Positions 24,269 through 32,539 of a stretch of DNA of 54,047 nucleotides are shown here, piece after piece (positions within the stretch are counted from its first letter, which is position 1; each line of letters begins with the position of its first letter). The position numbers and the translations under genes are program-made. The notes below the pieces were generated by a model. It made no database searches, had not been told where the DNA came from, and saw only the letters and a list, made by a program, of their open reading frames with translations. Origin of the DNA: JBCBWG01 sp964579305 (GTDB lineage Bacteria > Pseudomonadota > Alphaproteobacteria > Rhizobiales > Hyphomicrobiaceae); assembly GCA_964579305.1 (NCBI GenBank), contig CAZOGY010000008.1, positions 1-54,047 of the forward strand, written 5' to 3'.

Positions 24269-25648
24269 TTGAGCAAACTGAAAGACACGACTGCGTCGCG
24301 TCGTACCGTTCTGAAGACGGGCGCTGGCGCTGCGACATTCGCATTCACGGGCGCTGCCCCGATGATGTTCGCGAGCTCCGCCAACGCGTTCACGAACGAT
24401 CCGGCAAGCAAGAGCGAGGTCATCCTCGGCTTCAACGTGCCGCAGAGCGGTCCTTATGCTGACGAGGGCGCCGACGAGCTGCGCGCTTACCAGCTCGCTG
24501 TTGAGCACCTCAACGGCGGTGGCGACGGCGGCATGCTCAGCACGTTTTCGTCCAAGGCGCTGAAAGGTAACGGCATCCTGGGCAAGAAAGTCGCCTACGT
24601 TACCGGTGACACGCAGACGAAATCCGACGCTGCGCGCGCGTCGGCACGCTCCATGATCGAAAAAGACGGTGCGGTCATGATCACCGGCGGTTCGTCGTCG
24701 GGCGTGGCCGTTGCTGTCCAGGCGCTGTGCCAGGAAGCCGGCGTCATCTTCATGGCTGGCCTCACGCACTCCAACGACACGACGGGTAAAGACAAGAAAG
24801 CCAACGGCTTCCGTCACTTCTTTAACTCGTACATGTCGGGTGCCGCGCTCGCGCCAGTGCTTGCGAAAGAGTACGGCAAGGACCGCAAGGCCTACCACCT
24901 GACCGCAGACTACAACTGGGGCTACACCACCGAGCAAGCCGTCAAGGCATCGACGGAAGAGCTTGGCTGGGACACGGTTGCTGCAGTCCGCACGCCGCTG
25001 ACGCAAACGGACTTCTCATCGTACATCGCGCCGGTTCTCCAGTCGGGTGCTGACGTGCTGGTCCTGAACCACTACGGCAACAACATGGTCAACTCGCTGA
25101 CCAACGCTGTGCAGTTCGGCCTGCGTGACAAGCAAGTCAACGGCAAAGATTTCCAGATCGTCGTGCCGCTGTACTCGCGCCTGATGGCGAAGGGTGCCGG
25201 TGCCAACGTGAAAGGCATCTTTGGTTCGACGAACTGGCACTGGTCGCTGAAAGACGAGGGCTCCAAAGCGTTCGTGAAATCGTTTGGCCAGAAGTATGGC
25301 TTCCCGCCGTCGCAGGCTGCACACACCTGCTACGTCCAGGCGCTGCTTTACGCTGACGCTGTTGAGCGAGCTGGCACGTTCAACCCATGCGGTGTCGTTG
25401 AAGCACTTGAAGGCTTCAAGTTCGACGGCCTCGGCAATGGCCCGACCACGTACCGCGCGGAAGACCACCAGTGCTTCAAAGACGTTCTGGTCGTGAAGGG
25501 TAAAGAGAAGCCGTCGTCGGAATTCGACCTTCTCGAAATCGTCGAAGTCACGCCGGTCGAAAAAGTGACCTACGCGTGGGATCACCCGCAAATGCGCGAT
25601 GGCCAAGGCAACCCGGTTGCTGTTGGCAAGTGCAACCCAGGCGCCTAA
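24269..25648 (+). CDS. Substrate-binding protein of a branched-chain-amino-acid-type (HAAT) ABC transporter, Tat-exported
   Basis: A 459-residue periplasmic binding protein. The N-terminus carries a twin-arginine signal (SRRTVLK, Arg11-Arg12) and a hydrophobic stretch ending near ASSANAFT. The mature part is of the LivJ/AmiC/UrtA type (VILGFNVPQSGPYADEG, then MITGGSSSGVAVAVQALCQEAG). The start codon is TTG at 24269, four to five bases after GGAGGG; no better start exists. Codon choice is strongly biased towards a small set, consistent with high expression. The protein heads a five-gene operon, and a terminator follows it directly. The ligand could be branched-chain amino acids, amides, urea or aromatic compounds; sequence alone does not decide. 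Confidence 0.9.
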   Translation: MSKLKDTTASRRTVLKTGAGAATFAFTGAAPMMFASSANAFTNDPASKSEVILGFNVPQSGPYADEGADELRAYQLAVEHLNGGGDGGMLSTFSSKALKGNGILGKKVAYVTGDTQTKSDAARASARSMIEKDGAVMITGGSSSGVAVAVQALCQEAGVIFMAGLTHSNDTTGKDKKANGFRHFFNSYMSGAALAPVLAKEYGKDRKAYHLTADYNWGYTTEQAVKASTEELGWDTVAAVRTPLTQTDFSSYIAPVLQSGADVLVLNHYGNNMVNSLTNAVQFGLRDKQVNGKDFQIVVPLYSRLMAKGAGANVKGIFGSTNWHWSLKDEGSKAFVKSFGQKYGFPPSQAAHTCYVQALLYADAVERAGTFNPCGVVEALEGFKFDGLGNGPTTYRAEDHQCFKDVLVVKGKEKPSSEFDLLEIVEVTPVEKVTYAWDHPQMRDGQGNPVAVGKCNPGA

Positions 25649-25666
25649 TCGGCGATGTGTTTACGG

Positions 25667-25694
25667 GGGCGGTGCGGCTTCGCGCCGCCCTTTT
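25667..25694 (+). terminator. Intrinsic terminator/attenuator after the binding-protein gene
   Basis: GGGCGGTGCG pairs with CGCGCCGCCC (10 bp, one G-T pair), with loop GCTT and a following TTTTCTC. It lies 19 bases after the binding-protein stop and before the permease genes of the same operon. Partial termination here would give more binding protein than membrane components. Confidence 0.8.
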
Positions 25695-25756
25695 CTCGGC
25701 ATTCGCAGCCTGAAGTCGCGGCAGTTCGATAGCTTGGACCCAATGGAAGACCCGAG

Positions 25757-26788
25757 ATGGATGCAATAATTCTCCAGGTGCTTAATGGCCTGGATAAGGG
25801 CTCGGCCTACGCGCTGATCGCACTTGGTTTGACGCTCATATTCGGCACGCTCGGTGTTGTGAACTTCGCGCACGGTGCGTTGTTCATGATCGGGGCATTC
25901 TGTGCTGTCACCTTCAACCGGCTGCTGACGCTGTCCTATACGGTCATTGACGAAAGCCGGACGGACTTTCTCGGAAACCCTTTGAAAGTCGACGTGCCAT
26001 ATATCCAAAATTGGTTTGGCGAGGCGACCGCAAACGCGATCATCGACTGGTCGGTGCCGATCGCCATTCTCGTGACGATCCCCGTGATGATGCTGCTTGG
26101 CGTCATTATGGAGCGCGGCTTGATCCGTCACTTTTATAAACGCTCGCACGCGGACCAGATCTTGGTGACCTTCGGGCTTGCGATCGTTCTGCAAGAAATC
26201 ATCAAGTATTTTTACGGCGCAAACCCGATCCCAACGCCGGCGCCAGCGGCCTTCGCAGGTTCGTTCGATTTCGGCGCGATGTTGGGCTTTGATCCCAATA
26301 CCATTATCTACCCCTATTGGCGCCTGGTCTATTTCCTCTTTGCGGCAGTCATTTTAGGGGGCGTCTTTGCATTTCTCCAATACACCACTTTCGGCATGGT
26401 CGTGCGCGCGGGAATGGCCGATCGCGAGACCGTTGGCGTTCTCGGCATCAATATCGACCGGCGCTTTACGATCATGTTCGGCTTGGCCGCGGCGGTCGCG
26501 GGCCTGGCAGGCGTGATGTACACACCGATCAACTCACCCAATTACCATATGGGCATGGACTTTCTTGTCCTCAGCTTCGTGGTGGTCGTTGTTGGCGGCA
26601 TGGGCTCGCTCGGCGGCGCAGTGCTTGCAGGCTTCTTGCTCGGTATCCTTGAAAGCTTCGCTTCGATGCGCGCGGTCTTGGAGCTGCTTCCAGGCATCAA
26701 CCAGATCATTCTGTATCTGGTGGCCATCATTGTTTTGCTGACCCGGCCGCGCGGTCTGATGGGTCGCGCCGGTGTGATGGAGGACTGA
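25757..26788 (+). CDS. livH: Branched-chain-amino-acid-type ABC transporter permease, LivH family
   Basis: A 343-residue inner-membrane permease with about eight hydrophobic helices. It opens with ILQVLNGLDKGSAYALIALGLTLIFGTLGVVNFAHGALFM, the LivH hallmark, and carries the later AAVAGLAGVMYTPI and VVVVGGMGSLGGAVLAGFLLG segments. It pairs with the LivM-type permease that starts five bases after its stop. An insert of about 35 polar residues after the second helix (TLSYTVIDESRTDFLGNPLK) makes it somewhat longer than E. coli LivH. The symbol denotes the family; the transported ligand is unknown. Confidence 0.92.
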   Translation: MDAIILQVLNGLDKGSAYALIALGLTLIFGTLGVVNFAHGALFMIGAFCAVTFNRLLTLSYTVIDESRTDFLGNPLKVDVPYIQNWFGEATANAIIDWSVPIAILVTIPVMMLLGVIMERGLIRHFYKRSHADQILVTFGLAIVLQEIIKYFYGANPIPTPAPAAFAGSFDFGAMLGFDPNTIIYPYWRLVYFLFAAVILGGVFAFLQYTTFGMVVRAGMADRETVGVLGINIDRRFTIMFGLAAAVAGLAGVMYTPINSPNYHMGMDFLVLSFVVVVVGGMGSLGGAVLAGFLLGILESFASMRAVLELLPGINQIILYLVAIIVLLTRPRGLMGRAGVMED

Positions 26789-26792
26789 TCGA

Positions 26793-27998
26793 ATGTTCGC
26801 TCTCGAAAAGGGTGACGCCCGGCTGCTGCTGCTTGTTGCCGTGCTGGCACTGCTGGCGCCCTTCTTGCTCAACCCGTTTCCCGTGGATTCAGGGCTTGCG
26901 CAATTCAACGCCGGTTATCCCGACTTGATGCAGAGGTTCGTGATCTTCGGGATCTTTGCGATCGGCTTCAATATTCTGTTTGGCCTGACGGGCTATCTCA
27001 GTTTTGGCCACGCAGCGTTCCTGGGTGTCGGCTCCTACGCCGCTATCTGGATGATGAAACTTTTGACCATGAACATCATTCCGGCGATCATGCTCAGCAT
27101 CGTCGTCGCCGGATTGTTCAGCTTGCTGGTCGGCTATATCTCGCTGCGGCGCTCGGGAATTTACTTCTCGATTCTGACGCTTGCCTTCGCGCAAATGTCG
27201 TATGCGCTGGCCTATTCGGTTTTGACGCCAATCACAGGCGGTGAGACCGGTTTGCAGCCGAAGACGAGCGATCCGCGTATTCTCGATAGTGCACTTCAAT
27301 CCGGTGAGATCGCGAAGGCCAACCTGTTTGGTCTGGATATGAGCGCAACCCAGGTGCTTGCAGTTGGCGGTTGGGAGTTCACCTTCAACGCTGGTTACTA
27401 TGTTGCCGCGGCGGTAATGCTGCTCGCCTTTTACATCTCGATCCGTATTTTCCGCTCTCCGTTCGGCTTGATGCTGCGGGCGGTCAAGTCCAATCAGAAC
27501 CGGCTCGGATATACCGGCGTTAGCACGCGCCCCTATGCTTTGGCGGCTTTCGTCATTTCGGGGATGTATGCGGGACTTGCCGGCGGGCTGATGGTTGCGA
27601 TGGATACGCAGGCTGGTGCGGAGCGCATGTTCTGGACGGCGTCTGGCGAGGTCGTCTTGATGACCATTCTCGGAGGGGCTGGAACCCTGCTGGGGCCGGT
27701 CATGGGGGCTGGTCTGATCAAGTACATGGAAAACATCGTTTCCAAGATCAACAAATCGATCCTGGAAGGTTGGTTCTCCTGGATGCCGGATACGCTGGGC
27801 GACGCGTTCGTGACGATCATCTACCCGTTCGTGGGCAAGGGGTGGCACCTGACGCTCGGCTTGCTGTTCATGCTGATCGTGATCTTCCTGCCTGGTGGGC
27901 TTATGGAAGGGACGCGCCGGCTCGCTGCCATGTTCGATTCATCGAAACGGGATGAGGCAGCCGGCGCTGACTCGGCCAAAGCGCAACCGGCTGAGTGA
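26793..27998 (+). CDS. livM: Branched-chain-amino-acid-type ABC transporter permease, LivM family
   Basis: A 401-residue membrane protein with the LivM pattern FNILFGLTGYLSFGHAAFLGVGSYAA and the conserved RSPFGLMLRAVKSNQNRLGYTG cytoplasmic loop that contacts the ATPases. It has about nine or ten helices. It starts five bases after livH and is followed by livG after ten bases, so it is clearly in the same operon. The C-terminal 25 residues are charged and cytoplasmic. Confidence 0.92.
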   Translation: MFALEKGDARLLLLVAVLALLAPFLLNPFPVDSGLAQFNAGYPDLMQRFVIFGIFAIGFNILFGLTGYLSFGHAAFLGVGSYAAIWMMKLLTMNIIPAIMLSIVVAGLFSLLVGYISLRRSGIYFSILTLAFAQMSYALAYSVLTPITGGETGLQPKTSDPRILDSALQSGEIAKANLFGLDMSATQVLAVGGWEFTFNAGYYVAAAVMLLAFYISIRIFRSPFGLMLRAVKSNQNRLGYTGVSTRPYALAAFVISGMYAGLAGGLMVAMDTQAGAERMFWTASGEVVLMTILGGAGTLLGPVMGAGLIKYMENIVSKINKSILEGWFSWMPDTLGDAFVTIIYPFVGKGWHLTLGLLFMLIVIFLPGGLMEGTRRLAAMFDSSKRDEAAGADSAKAQPAE

Positions 27999-28008
27999 GG
28001 TCACCGCC

Positions 28009-28773
28009 ATGCAGAACATTCTCGAAGTTTCCGGCGTCAACAAAGCCTTCGGCGGTCTCAAGGCGCTTGACGACGTGAACCTGACCGTCAAACAGGGCAC
28101 GGTTCATGCGATCATCGGGCCGAACGGCGCTGGCAAATCAACGTTGCTGAACACGTTTGTCGGGCGTCTGGTGCCGGACACGGGCACGGTGATTTTTGAT
28201 GGCGACAAATCTCTGTTGGGGCAGAAGCCGCATATCATCAATCAGATGGGTGTGGCGCGGGTGTTCCAGACCCCGGAGATCTTTTCCGATCTGACGATCC
28301 TGGAAAACGTGATGATGCCGGCGCTTGCCAAGCGTGATGGCGCGTTCAACATCAAAATGTGGGCGCGCATGGACCATCAGGCCGACATCAGGGAGCATGC
28401 CGAAGAAACGCTCCAGGATCTCGGGCTTTGGGAAAAGCGGGAGGTCCATTCTGGCTCCCTGTCACGCGGTGACAAGCGTCGGCTTGAGCTTGCGATGTGC
28501 CTTGTGCAGGACCCCAAGCTGTTGCTCTTGGATGAGCCGACGGCGGGTATGTCGCGTGCTGACACCAACAACACCATCGATCTGCTCAAGCGGATTGGGT
28601 CTGAGCGTAACATCACAAAAGTCGTGATCGAGCATGACATGCACGTTGTGTTCTCGCTCGCGGACCGGATCTCGGTGCTCGCACAAGGCCACGTGATCGT
28701 GGAAGGCGAGCCGGAAAACATCAAAGGCGATCCCAAAGTGCAGGAAGCCTACCTCGGAGGGGCGCACCTATGA
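28009..28773 (+). CDS. livG: ABC transporter ATP-binding protein, LivG family
   Basis: A 254-residue ATPase with Walker A GPNGAGKST, Walker B LLLLDEPTAGMS and the H-loop VIEHDMHVVF. The signature motif is atypical: LSRGDKRRLELAM in place of LSGGxQ. The same SRGDKR form occurs in some HAAT-type transporters, so it is probably functional. The frame is open 114 bases upstream, but the ATG at 28009 follows GAGG and matches the family start (MQNILEVSGVNKAFGG). The stop overlaps livF by four bases. Confidence 0.92.
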   Translation: MQNILEVSGVNKAFGGLKALDDVNLTVKQGTVHAIIGPNGAGKSTLLNTFVGRLVPDTGTVIFDGDKSLLGQKPHIINQMGVARVFQTPEIFSDLTILENVMMPALAKRDGAFNIKMWARMDHQADIREHAEETLQDLGLWEKREVHSGSLSRGDKRRLELAMCLVQDPKLLLLDEPTAGMSRADTNNTIDLLKRIGSERNITKVVIEHDMHVVFSLADRISVLAQGHVIVEGEPENIKGDPKVQEAYLGGAHL

Positions 28774-29588
28774 GCGAACAAACGACGGTTGGTGGTGGCA
28801 ACGGGCCGCGCGGCGCGCTGGGCATCGATTTTGCCGGGGCGCAGGCGCCGGCAATCGCACCGGTGCAGGCCCGCGGCGGGCAGCGTGCGTACTTCTCCGC
28901 ATGGGAGCTGCACGCCTACTACGGCGAAAGCTACATCGTTCAGGGTGTCAGTTTTGACGTCCGCGAAGGCGAGATCGTTGCCTTGTTGGGACGCAACGGG
29001 GCTGGCAAGACATCGACGCTGCGCACGATTGCCCGGCTCGATGATCCCGCGCTGACGCATGGTGAAATCTGGCTCGACCATAAGCCACTTCACGCCATGA
29101 AGGCATATGAAGCCTCCAACCTGGGCGTGGCCCTTGTGCCTGAAGATCGCCGGATTATCCCGGGGCTGACGGTGGAAGAAAACTTGCAGCTTGCGCAGGT
29201 TGCGGGGCCTGTCGGTTGGACGTTTGAACGTATTTTTGAAAGCTTCCCGCGCTTGGGCGAGCGCCGGAAGCAGATCGCGACGACCATGTCGGGCGGTGAG
29301 CAACAGATGCTTGCGATCGCGCGCGCACTGGCCAAAGACATCAAGCTGTTGCTGTTGGATGAGCCCTACGAGGGGTTGGCGCCGGTCATCGTGCAGGAAA
29401 TCGAGCGCATTCTGGAAGGCATCAAACAGCTCGGGATTACGACCATCCTGGTGGAGCAAAACGCCATCGCGGCCCTGCATCTGGCCGACCGCGCCATCAT
29501 CCTGGATACCGGCCAAGTGGTGTTTGATGGTACGGCGCAGGAAGTGCTCGATAATGAGGATCTGCGTCAGCAGTATCTCGCAATCTGA
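28770..29588 (+). CDS. livF: ABC transporter ATP-binding protein, LivF family
   Basis: A 272-residue ATPase with Walker A GRNGAGKTS, signature MSGGEQQMLAIARAL and Walker B LLLLDEPYEGLAP, completing the transporter. It carries about 40 extra N-terminal residues before the usual LivF start, rich in Gly, Ala and Pro and without recognisable motif; the family core begins around AWELHAYYGESYIVQGVSF. The ATG overlaps the livG stop (ATGA), which supports the longer form. It is the last gene of the operon. Confidence 0.92.
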   Translation: MSEQTTVGGGNGPRGALGIDFAGAQAPAIAPVQARGGQRAYFSAWELHAYYGESYIVQGVSFDVREGEIVALLGRNGAGKTSTLRTIARLDDPALTHGEIWLDHKPLHAMKAYEASNLGVALVPEDRRIIPGLTVEENLQLAQVAGPVGWTFERIFESFPRLGERRKQIATTMSGGEQQMLAIARALAKDIKLLLLDEPYEGLAPVIVQEIERILEGIKQLGITTILVEQNAIAALHLADRAIILDTGQVVFDGTAQEVLDNEDLRQQYLAI

Positions 29589-29605
29589 TTGCGGCGCCCT
29601 GACCA

Positions 29606-29643
29606 GCTCAGAAAACGTGCGCCCCGCTCAGAAAACGTGCGCC
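29606..29643. repeat. 20-base tandem duplication downstream of livF
   Basis: The 18-base string gctcagaaaacgtgcgcc occurs at 29606 and again at 29626, a perfect copy at a 20-base period, just after the livF stop. No hairpin or gene is evident in it. Confidence 0.8.
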
Positions 29644-29752
29644 GGCCACGCCTGTCGCGGATGCCCGGTGGCAAGCAAGCCATCGGGCGCTTTCGTGCGC
29701 GGCGTCAAACGCTGCGTCGTTTCATGTTCATTGGGCTGTCGCGAGCTTGGCT

Positions 29753-29962
29753 TCAGTCGCCCTTTGGCTTCAGAATAAGAGGCTCTTGCGGTTGGATGAC
29801 ACGGTGCGGGTGCAGGCCCAGTTTTCCGCTGAGGATTGTGGCCTCCAGCATTGCGCCGTCATCATCGCTCAGCGCCATGGGTACCATGCGGGGCTTCCAT
29901 TTGGCTTTGGTGGCCGGCTTGCGAACGGGCTTTTCACGGAACGGGCGATGTGGCGGCAGCAT
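29753..29962 (-). CDS. Small basic protein of unknown function
   Basis: A 69-residue ORF from the ATG at 29962, preceded at a good distance by a strong ribosome site (GAGGGGAAAAGC). The N-terminal third is basic and Pro-rich (MLPPHRPFREKPVRKPATKA); the rest reads MALSDDDGAMLEATILSGK and ends in LILKPKGD. I do not recognise a family. It is divergent from the TetR-type gene and convergent with livF. The ribosome site is the main reason to believe it; it could still be a chance ORF. Confidence 0.45.
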   Translation of the reverse strand: MLPPHRPFREKPVRKPATKAKWKPRMVPMALSDDDGAMLEATILSGKLGLHPHRVIQPQEPLILKPKGD

Positions 29963-30190
29963 GCTTTTCCCCTCACTCAGGTGTCTTTGTCGACCGTTGA
30001 TAACCAAACTTCGTGCCAGGTCACGCCTGAGCTGAAACCCTGCAAGATCTGTGTTGTTGCGGGCTTTGGGCTGGTGGACCGTTGATCGCTGTCGCCTCCG
30101 ATTGCCTGAAATTTTGGCGTTTGCCGCTTACTTGAGCTTGTCGAGAGGCCGCGTCTTTGGCTTGCACGCCATAGCTGATAAGGACGCGGC

Positions 30191-30823
30191 ATGAGCGAGA
30201 AGGAACGCCGGCCGAGACGCGGCTATCATCACGGCAATCTGCGCGAGGCGCTGATCTCGGCGGCACTTTCGCTGATCAACGAAAAGGGCCCGGGCGGGTT
30301 CACGTTCGCCGAGGCCGCGCGGGCTGCCGGCGTCTCGCCCGCTGCACCCTATCGGCATTTCCGAGATCGCGACGCGCTGTTGGCTGGTGTGGCCGAGCGC
30401 GGCTTTGAGCGATTTGCCGATGCGTTGACCGTCGCCTGGGATGAGGGCCGGCCCAACCCGCGTGCCGCTTTCGACCGGGTTGGAAAAGCCTACTTGGCGT
30501 TCGCGCGTCACGAGCCAGCGCACTTTTCAGCGATGTTTGAGAGCGGTCTATCATTTGCCGCGCACCCAGAATTAAAAGCGTCGGGCGATCGGGCCTTCGC
30601 AGTGCTGCGCGAGGCGTGTGATGTCCTCGCGAGTACATTTCCAGCCGGTGAACGCCCCCCGGCTTTGATGATGGCGTTGCACATCTGGTCGCTTTCGCAC
30701 GGGATCGCGACCTTGTTTGCTCGCGGTGACGGTGCCCGGCGGCCGATCCCGATGCCGCCGGAAGAGCTTTTAGAGGCCGCCGTGCTGATTTATCTTGATG
30801 GCCTGGGCAAGCCGGGCAGGTAA
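30191..30823 (+). CDS. TetR/AcrR-family transcriptional regulator
   Basis: A 210-residue repressor-type protein. The N-terminal helix-turn-helix spans about residues 12-60 (REALISAALSLINEKGPGGFTFAEAARAAGVSPAAPYRHFRDRDALLAGV). The C-terminal ligand domain is of the TetR_C WHG type (ALHIWSLSHGIATLFARGDG). AAGGA lies six to seven bases before the ATG at 30191. The converging neighbour is a phytanoyl-CoA-dioxygenase-like gene and the divergent neighbour a small ORF; the target is unknown. Confidence 0.9.
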   Translation: MSEKERRPRRGYHHGNLREALISAALSLINEKGPGGFTFAEAARAAGVSPAAPYRHFRDRDALLAGVAERGFERFADALTVAWDEGRPNPRAAFDRVGKAYLAFARHEPAHFSAMFESGLSFAAHPELKASGDRAFAVLREACDVLASTFPAGERPPALMMALHIWSLSHGIATLFARGDGARRPIPMPPEELLEAAVLIYLDGLGKPGR

Positions 30824-30871
30824 GCCCTGCCTCACCGGGCTGAGGGGCGGGCGGCACTGGCCCGTGCAGCG

Positions 30872-31774
30872 TCAGGCGGCAAACGCGCTTTTTGCGCCCC
30901 CGGTTTTTTGCGTTTTGAAAATGGACCCGGCATCGGGCGCGGGTGGCAGCGGCAGACGCACGGGCACGTTTTCACACCGCGGCATTGGCGTCAGTTCGCC
31001 GGTGATCACCGAGGCTTGGACGTGGTCCCATAGCGCTGTTTGTCCGGCACTGGACAGCTTCATGTACGAGCCGGAGCCCAGCAGCGGCCAAGCGTCGGCG
31101 GCCCGGCATTCGTAAAACAGTATCAGGCGGTTGCGGTCTGACATGTTGGGGGCGGAGCCGTGCAACGTGCGGGCATGGTGCACGGTCATGGCGCCGGCCT
31201 TACCGGTCAGCGTCACGGCTTTCGCGTGTTGGAAGTCTGGATCGTCGGGGTCGACCGCGCCACAGAATACGCCGTCGGGATTATGGTGGCTGAGGACCGG
31301 GCCCTTGTGCGAACCAGGGATGACCTGCAAAGGCCCATTCGCGATGTCGACGTCTTCAAGCATCAGTCCGAAAGCCAACATGTCGTCGTTGGTGTGCGGA
31401 TAAAATGCCCAATCCTGGTGCCATTCGACGGCCGCGCCGCCGCCCGGCGCCTTGGTGTTCAGCTTGCTGGTCTGAATCGCCGTATTCGGGCCGAGGAGCG
31501 AGGTGAGAACCTCTGTCATTCGTGAGTTCTTGAGGACCTCCCAGAAATAAGGGTCCTGCTTGTGTGGGAGTTTGATCCGCGTGAGCTTGGGTTGCGCGGC
31601 GCTGTGGCCGTCATCGAGGTCGTAAACATCGTTGCTCTGGGTGATGGCGCGCGACTTCTCGATCAGGTCGTAGGTGATCTCGCGCATGCGGTCGAGTTGT
31701 TCGGGCGTGACCGCATCTTCCACGAGCAAGTAGCCGTTTTCGTTGTAAAACGCGATGTCGGATTGCTTGAGCAT
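30872..31774 (-). CDS. Phytanoyl-CoA dioxygenase (PhyH) family Fe(II)/2-oxoglutarate oxygenase
   Basis: A 300-residue oxygenase of the PhyH family, which hydroxylates varied small molecules using Fe(II) and 2-oxoglutarate. The iron facial triad is visible as His119 and Asp121 in WHQDWAFYPH and His205 in LHGSAPN; Arg215 is in place to bind 2-oxoglutarate. The substrate cannot be inferred; relatives act on ectoine, phosphonates, lipids or plant metabolites. A strong GGAGGAG site precedes the ATG at 31774. It stands alone, convergent with the TetR-type gene. Confidence 0.88.
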   Translation of the reverse strand: MLKQSDIAFYNENGYLLVEDAVTPEQLDRMREITYDLIEKSRAITQSNDVYDLDDGHSAAQPKLTRIKLPHKQDPYFWEVLKNSRMTEVLTSLLGPNTAIQTSKLNTKAPGGGAAVEWHQDWAFYPHTNDDMLAFGLMLEDVDIANGPLQVIPGSHKGPVLSHHNPDGVFCGAVDPDDPDFQHAKAVTLTGKAGAMTVHHARTLHGSAPNMSDRNRLILFYECRAADAWPLLGSGSYMKLSSAGQTALWDHVQASVITGELTPMPRCENVPVRLPLPPAPDAGSIFKTQKTGGAKSAFAA

Positions 31775-32146
31775 GGTGTCTCCTCCGCAGTGTTTTATTC
31801 GTCTATGACACCGAGCCTATCAAGGCGATGCTTGCGCGGGAATGGCGTCAGGACGCGTCACTGGCGATGGATTTGTGCATACCGCGGCGGCCTTGGCCTG
31901 GGCCACGGGGTTCTGGGCCGACGCTTGGTTATTGGCAGGCCCGTTTTCGAAAAACGCCGGGCGCGCGGGCCGGCTGGAGCATCATCCGAGCACACGTGAA
32001 CGCAATTGCGGTCAAGTGGTCGGAGAAAGGCGCTCTATCATTTTGGAAACACAGCAATTTCATCCGATCGGAGAATCGCAAAGCGACTCCGTAAGCTCAG
32101 ATATGGCGCTAAAGCGTGTCGCATGAACTGCGCCTCGCTTTAGCTC

Positions 32147-32219
32147 TGTTGCGCTCACGGGCCGATGGCCCCAGCCGCTTTGCAGCCTCGGGGCGTGAAT
32201 CCGATTGGATGCGACATGC
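32147..32219. repeat. Dispersed intergenic repeat, copy B
   Basis: This is the second copy of the element at 38-97, with a 13-base insertion (atggccccagccg) and four mismatches. The last 20 bases (tccgattggatgcgacatgc) are identical. It is followed directly by two strong palindromes, so the three may form one composite intergenic element. Confidence 0.75.
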
Positions 32220-32232
32220 ATTAGAGCTCATC

Positions 32233-32258
32233 CGGTTTAGGCGGAACCGCCTAAGCCG
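32233..32258. repeat. Palindromic element 1 (12-bp stem, 2-base loop)
   Basis: CGGTTTAGGCGG pairs with CCGCCTAAGCCG, with a single G-T pair and AA at the centre. There is no T run on either strand, so it does not look like an intrinsic terminator. It resembles the short palindromic repeats scattered between genes in Hyphomicrobiales. Confidence 0.7.
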
Positions 32259-32281
32259 AAAGATGCAGCGACCATCTAAAA

Positions 32282-32327
32282 TCTAGATCATTGAGGGTGA
32301 ACGAACGTGATCCTGAAATGATCTAGA
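32282..32327. repeat. Palindromic element 2 (11-bp perfect arms)
   Basis: TCTAGATCATT and AATGATCTAGA are perfect inverted arms 24 bases apart. The arm contains TCTAGATCA, a sequence often seen in intergenic repeats of Hyphomicrobiales genomes. It lies about 210 bases before the DUF2852 gene. Confidence 0.7.
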
Positions 32328-32539
32328 CGCGCTGAAGCGTGCGGAGGGCGTTCCGCACTCACCGATCGCCTATGAGTTTTTCATCTTGACGGGCCGGACG
32401 TTGCACCCCAGCTATGTAAATGTGAAGAACATTCACATTGAGTGTCTTCGCGTTTCGCGCCCGGCCATGCAAGCAGCAGGTGATTTTCCGCCGCTCGCTT
32501 GCGGCGGGTAGGTGGAATGGTTGCGGCAGGGAGAGCTTC

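Larger units (their letters stand above)
31775..32539. other. Long intergenic region with repeats, no convincing gene
   Basis: These 765 bases separate the PhyH-type gene from the DUF2852 gene. ORFs here lack ribosome sites and homology-like features. The second half holds a dispersed repeat and two palindromic elements, listed separately. The first half shows nothing I can support beyond the likely PhyH-gene promoter near its start. Confidence 0.6.

Noticed and set aside
25661..26194. Minus-strand ORF across the liv terminator and livH
   Set aside because: Antisense to livH and the terminator, no ribosome site, no domain.
26889..27848. Long minus-strand ORF (319 codons) inside livM
   Set aside because: Antisense to a membrane permease; its polar, repetitive composition mirrors the hydrophobic codons of livM.
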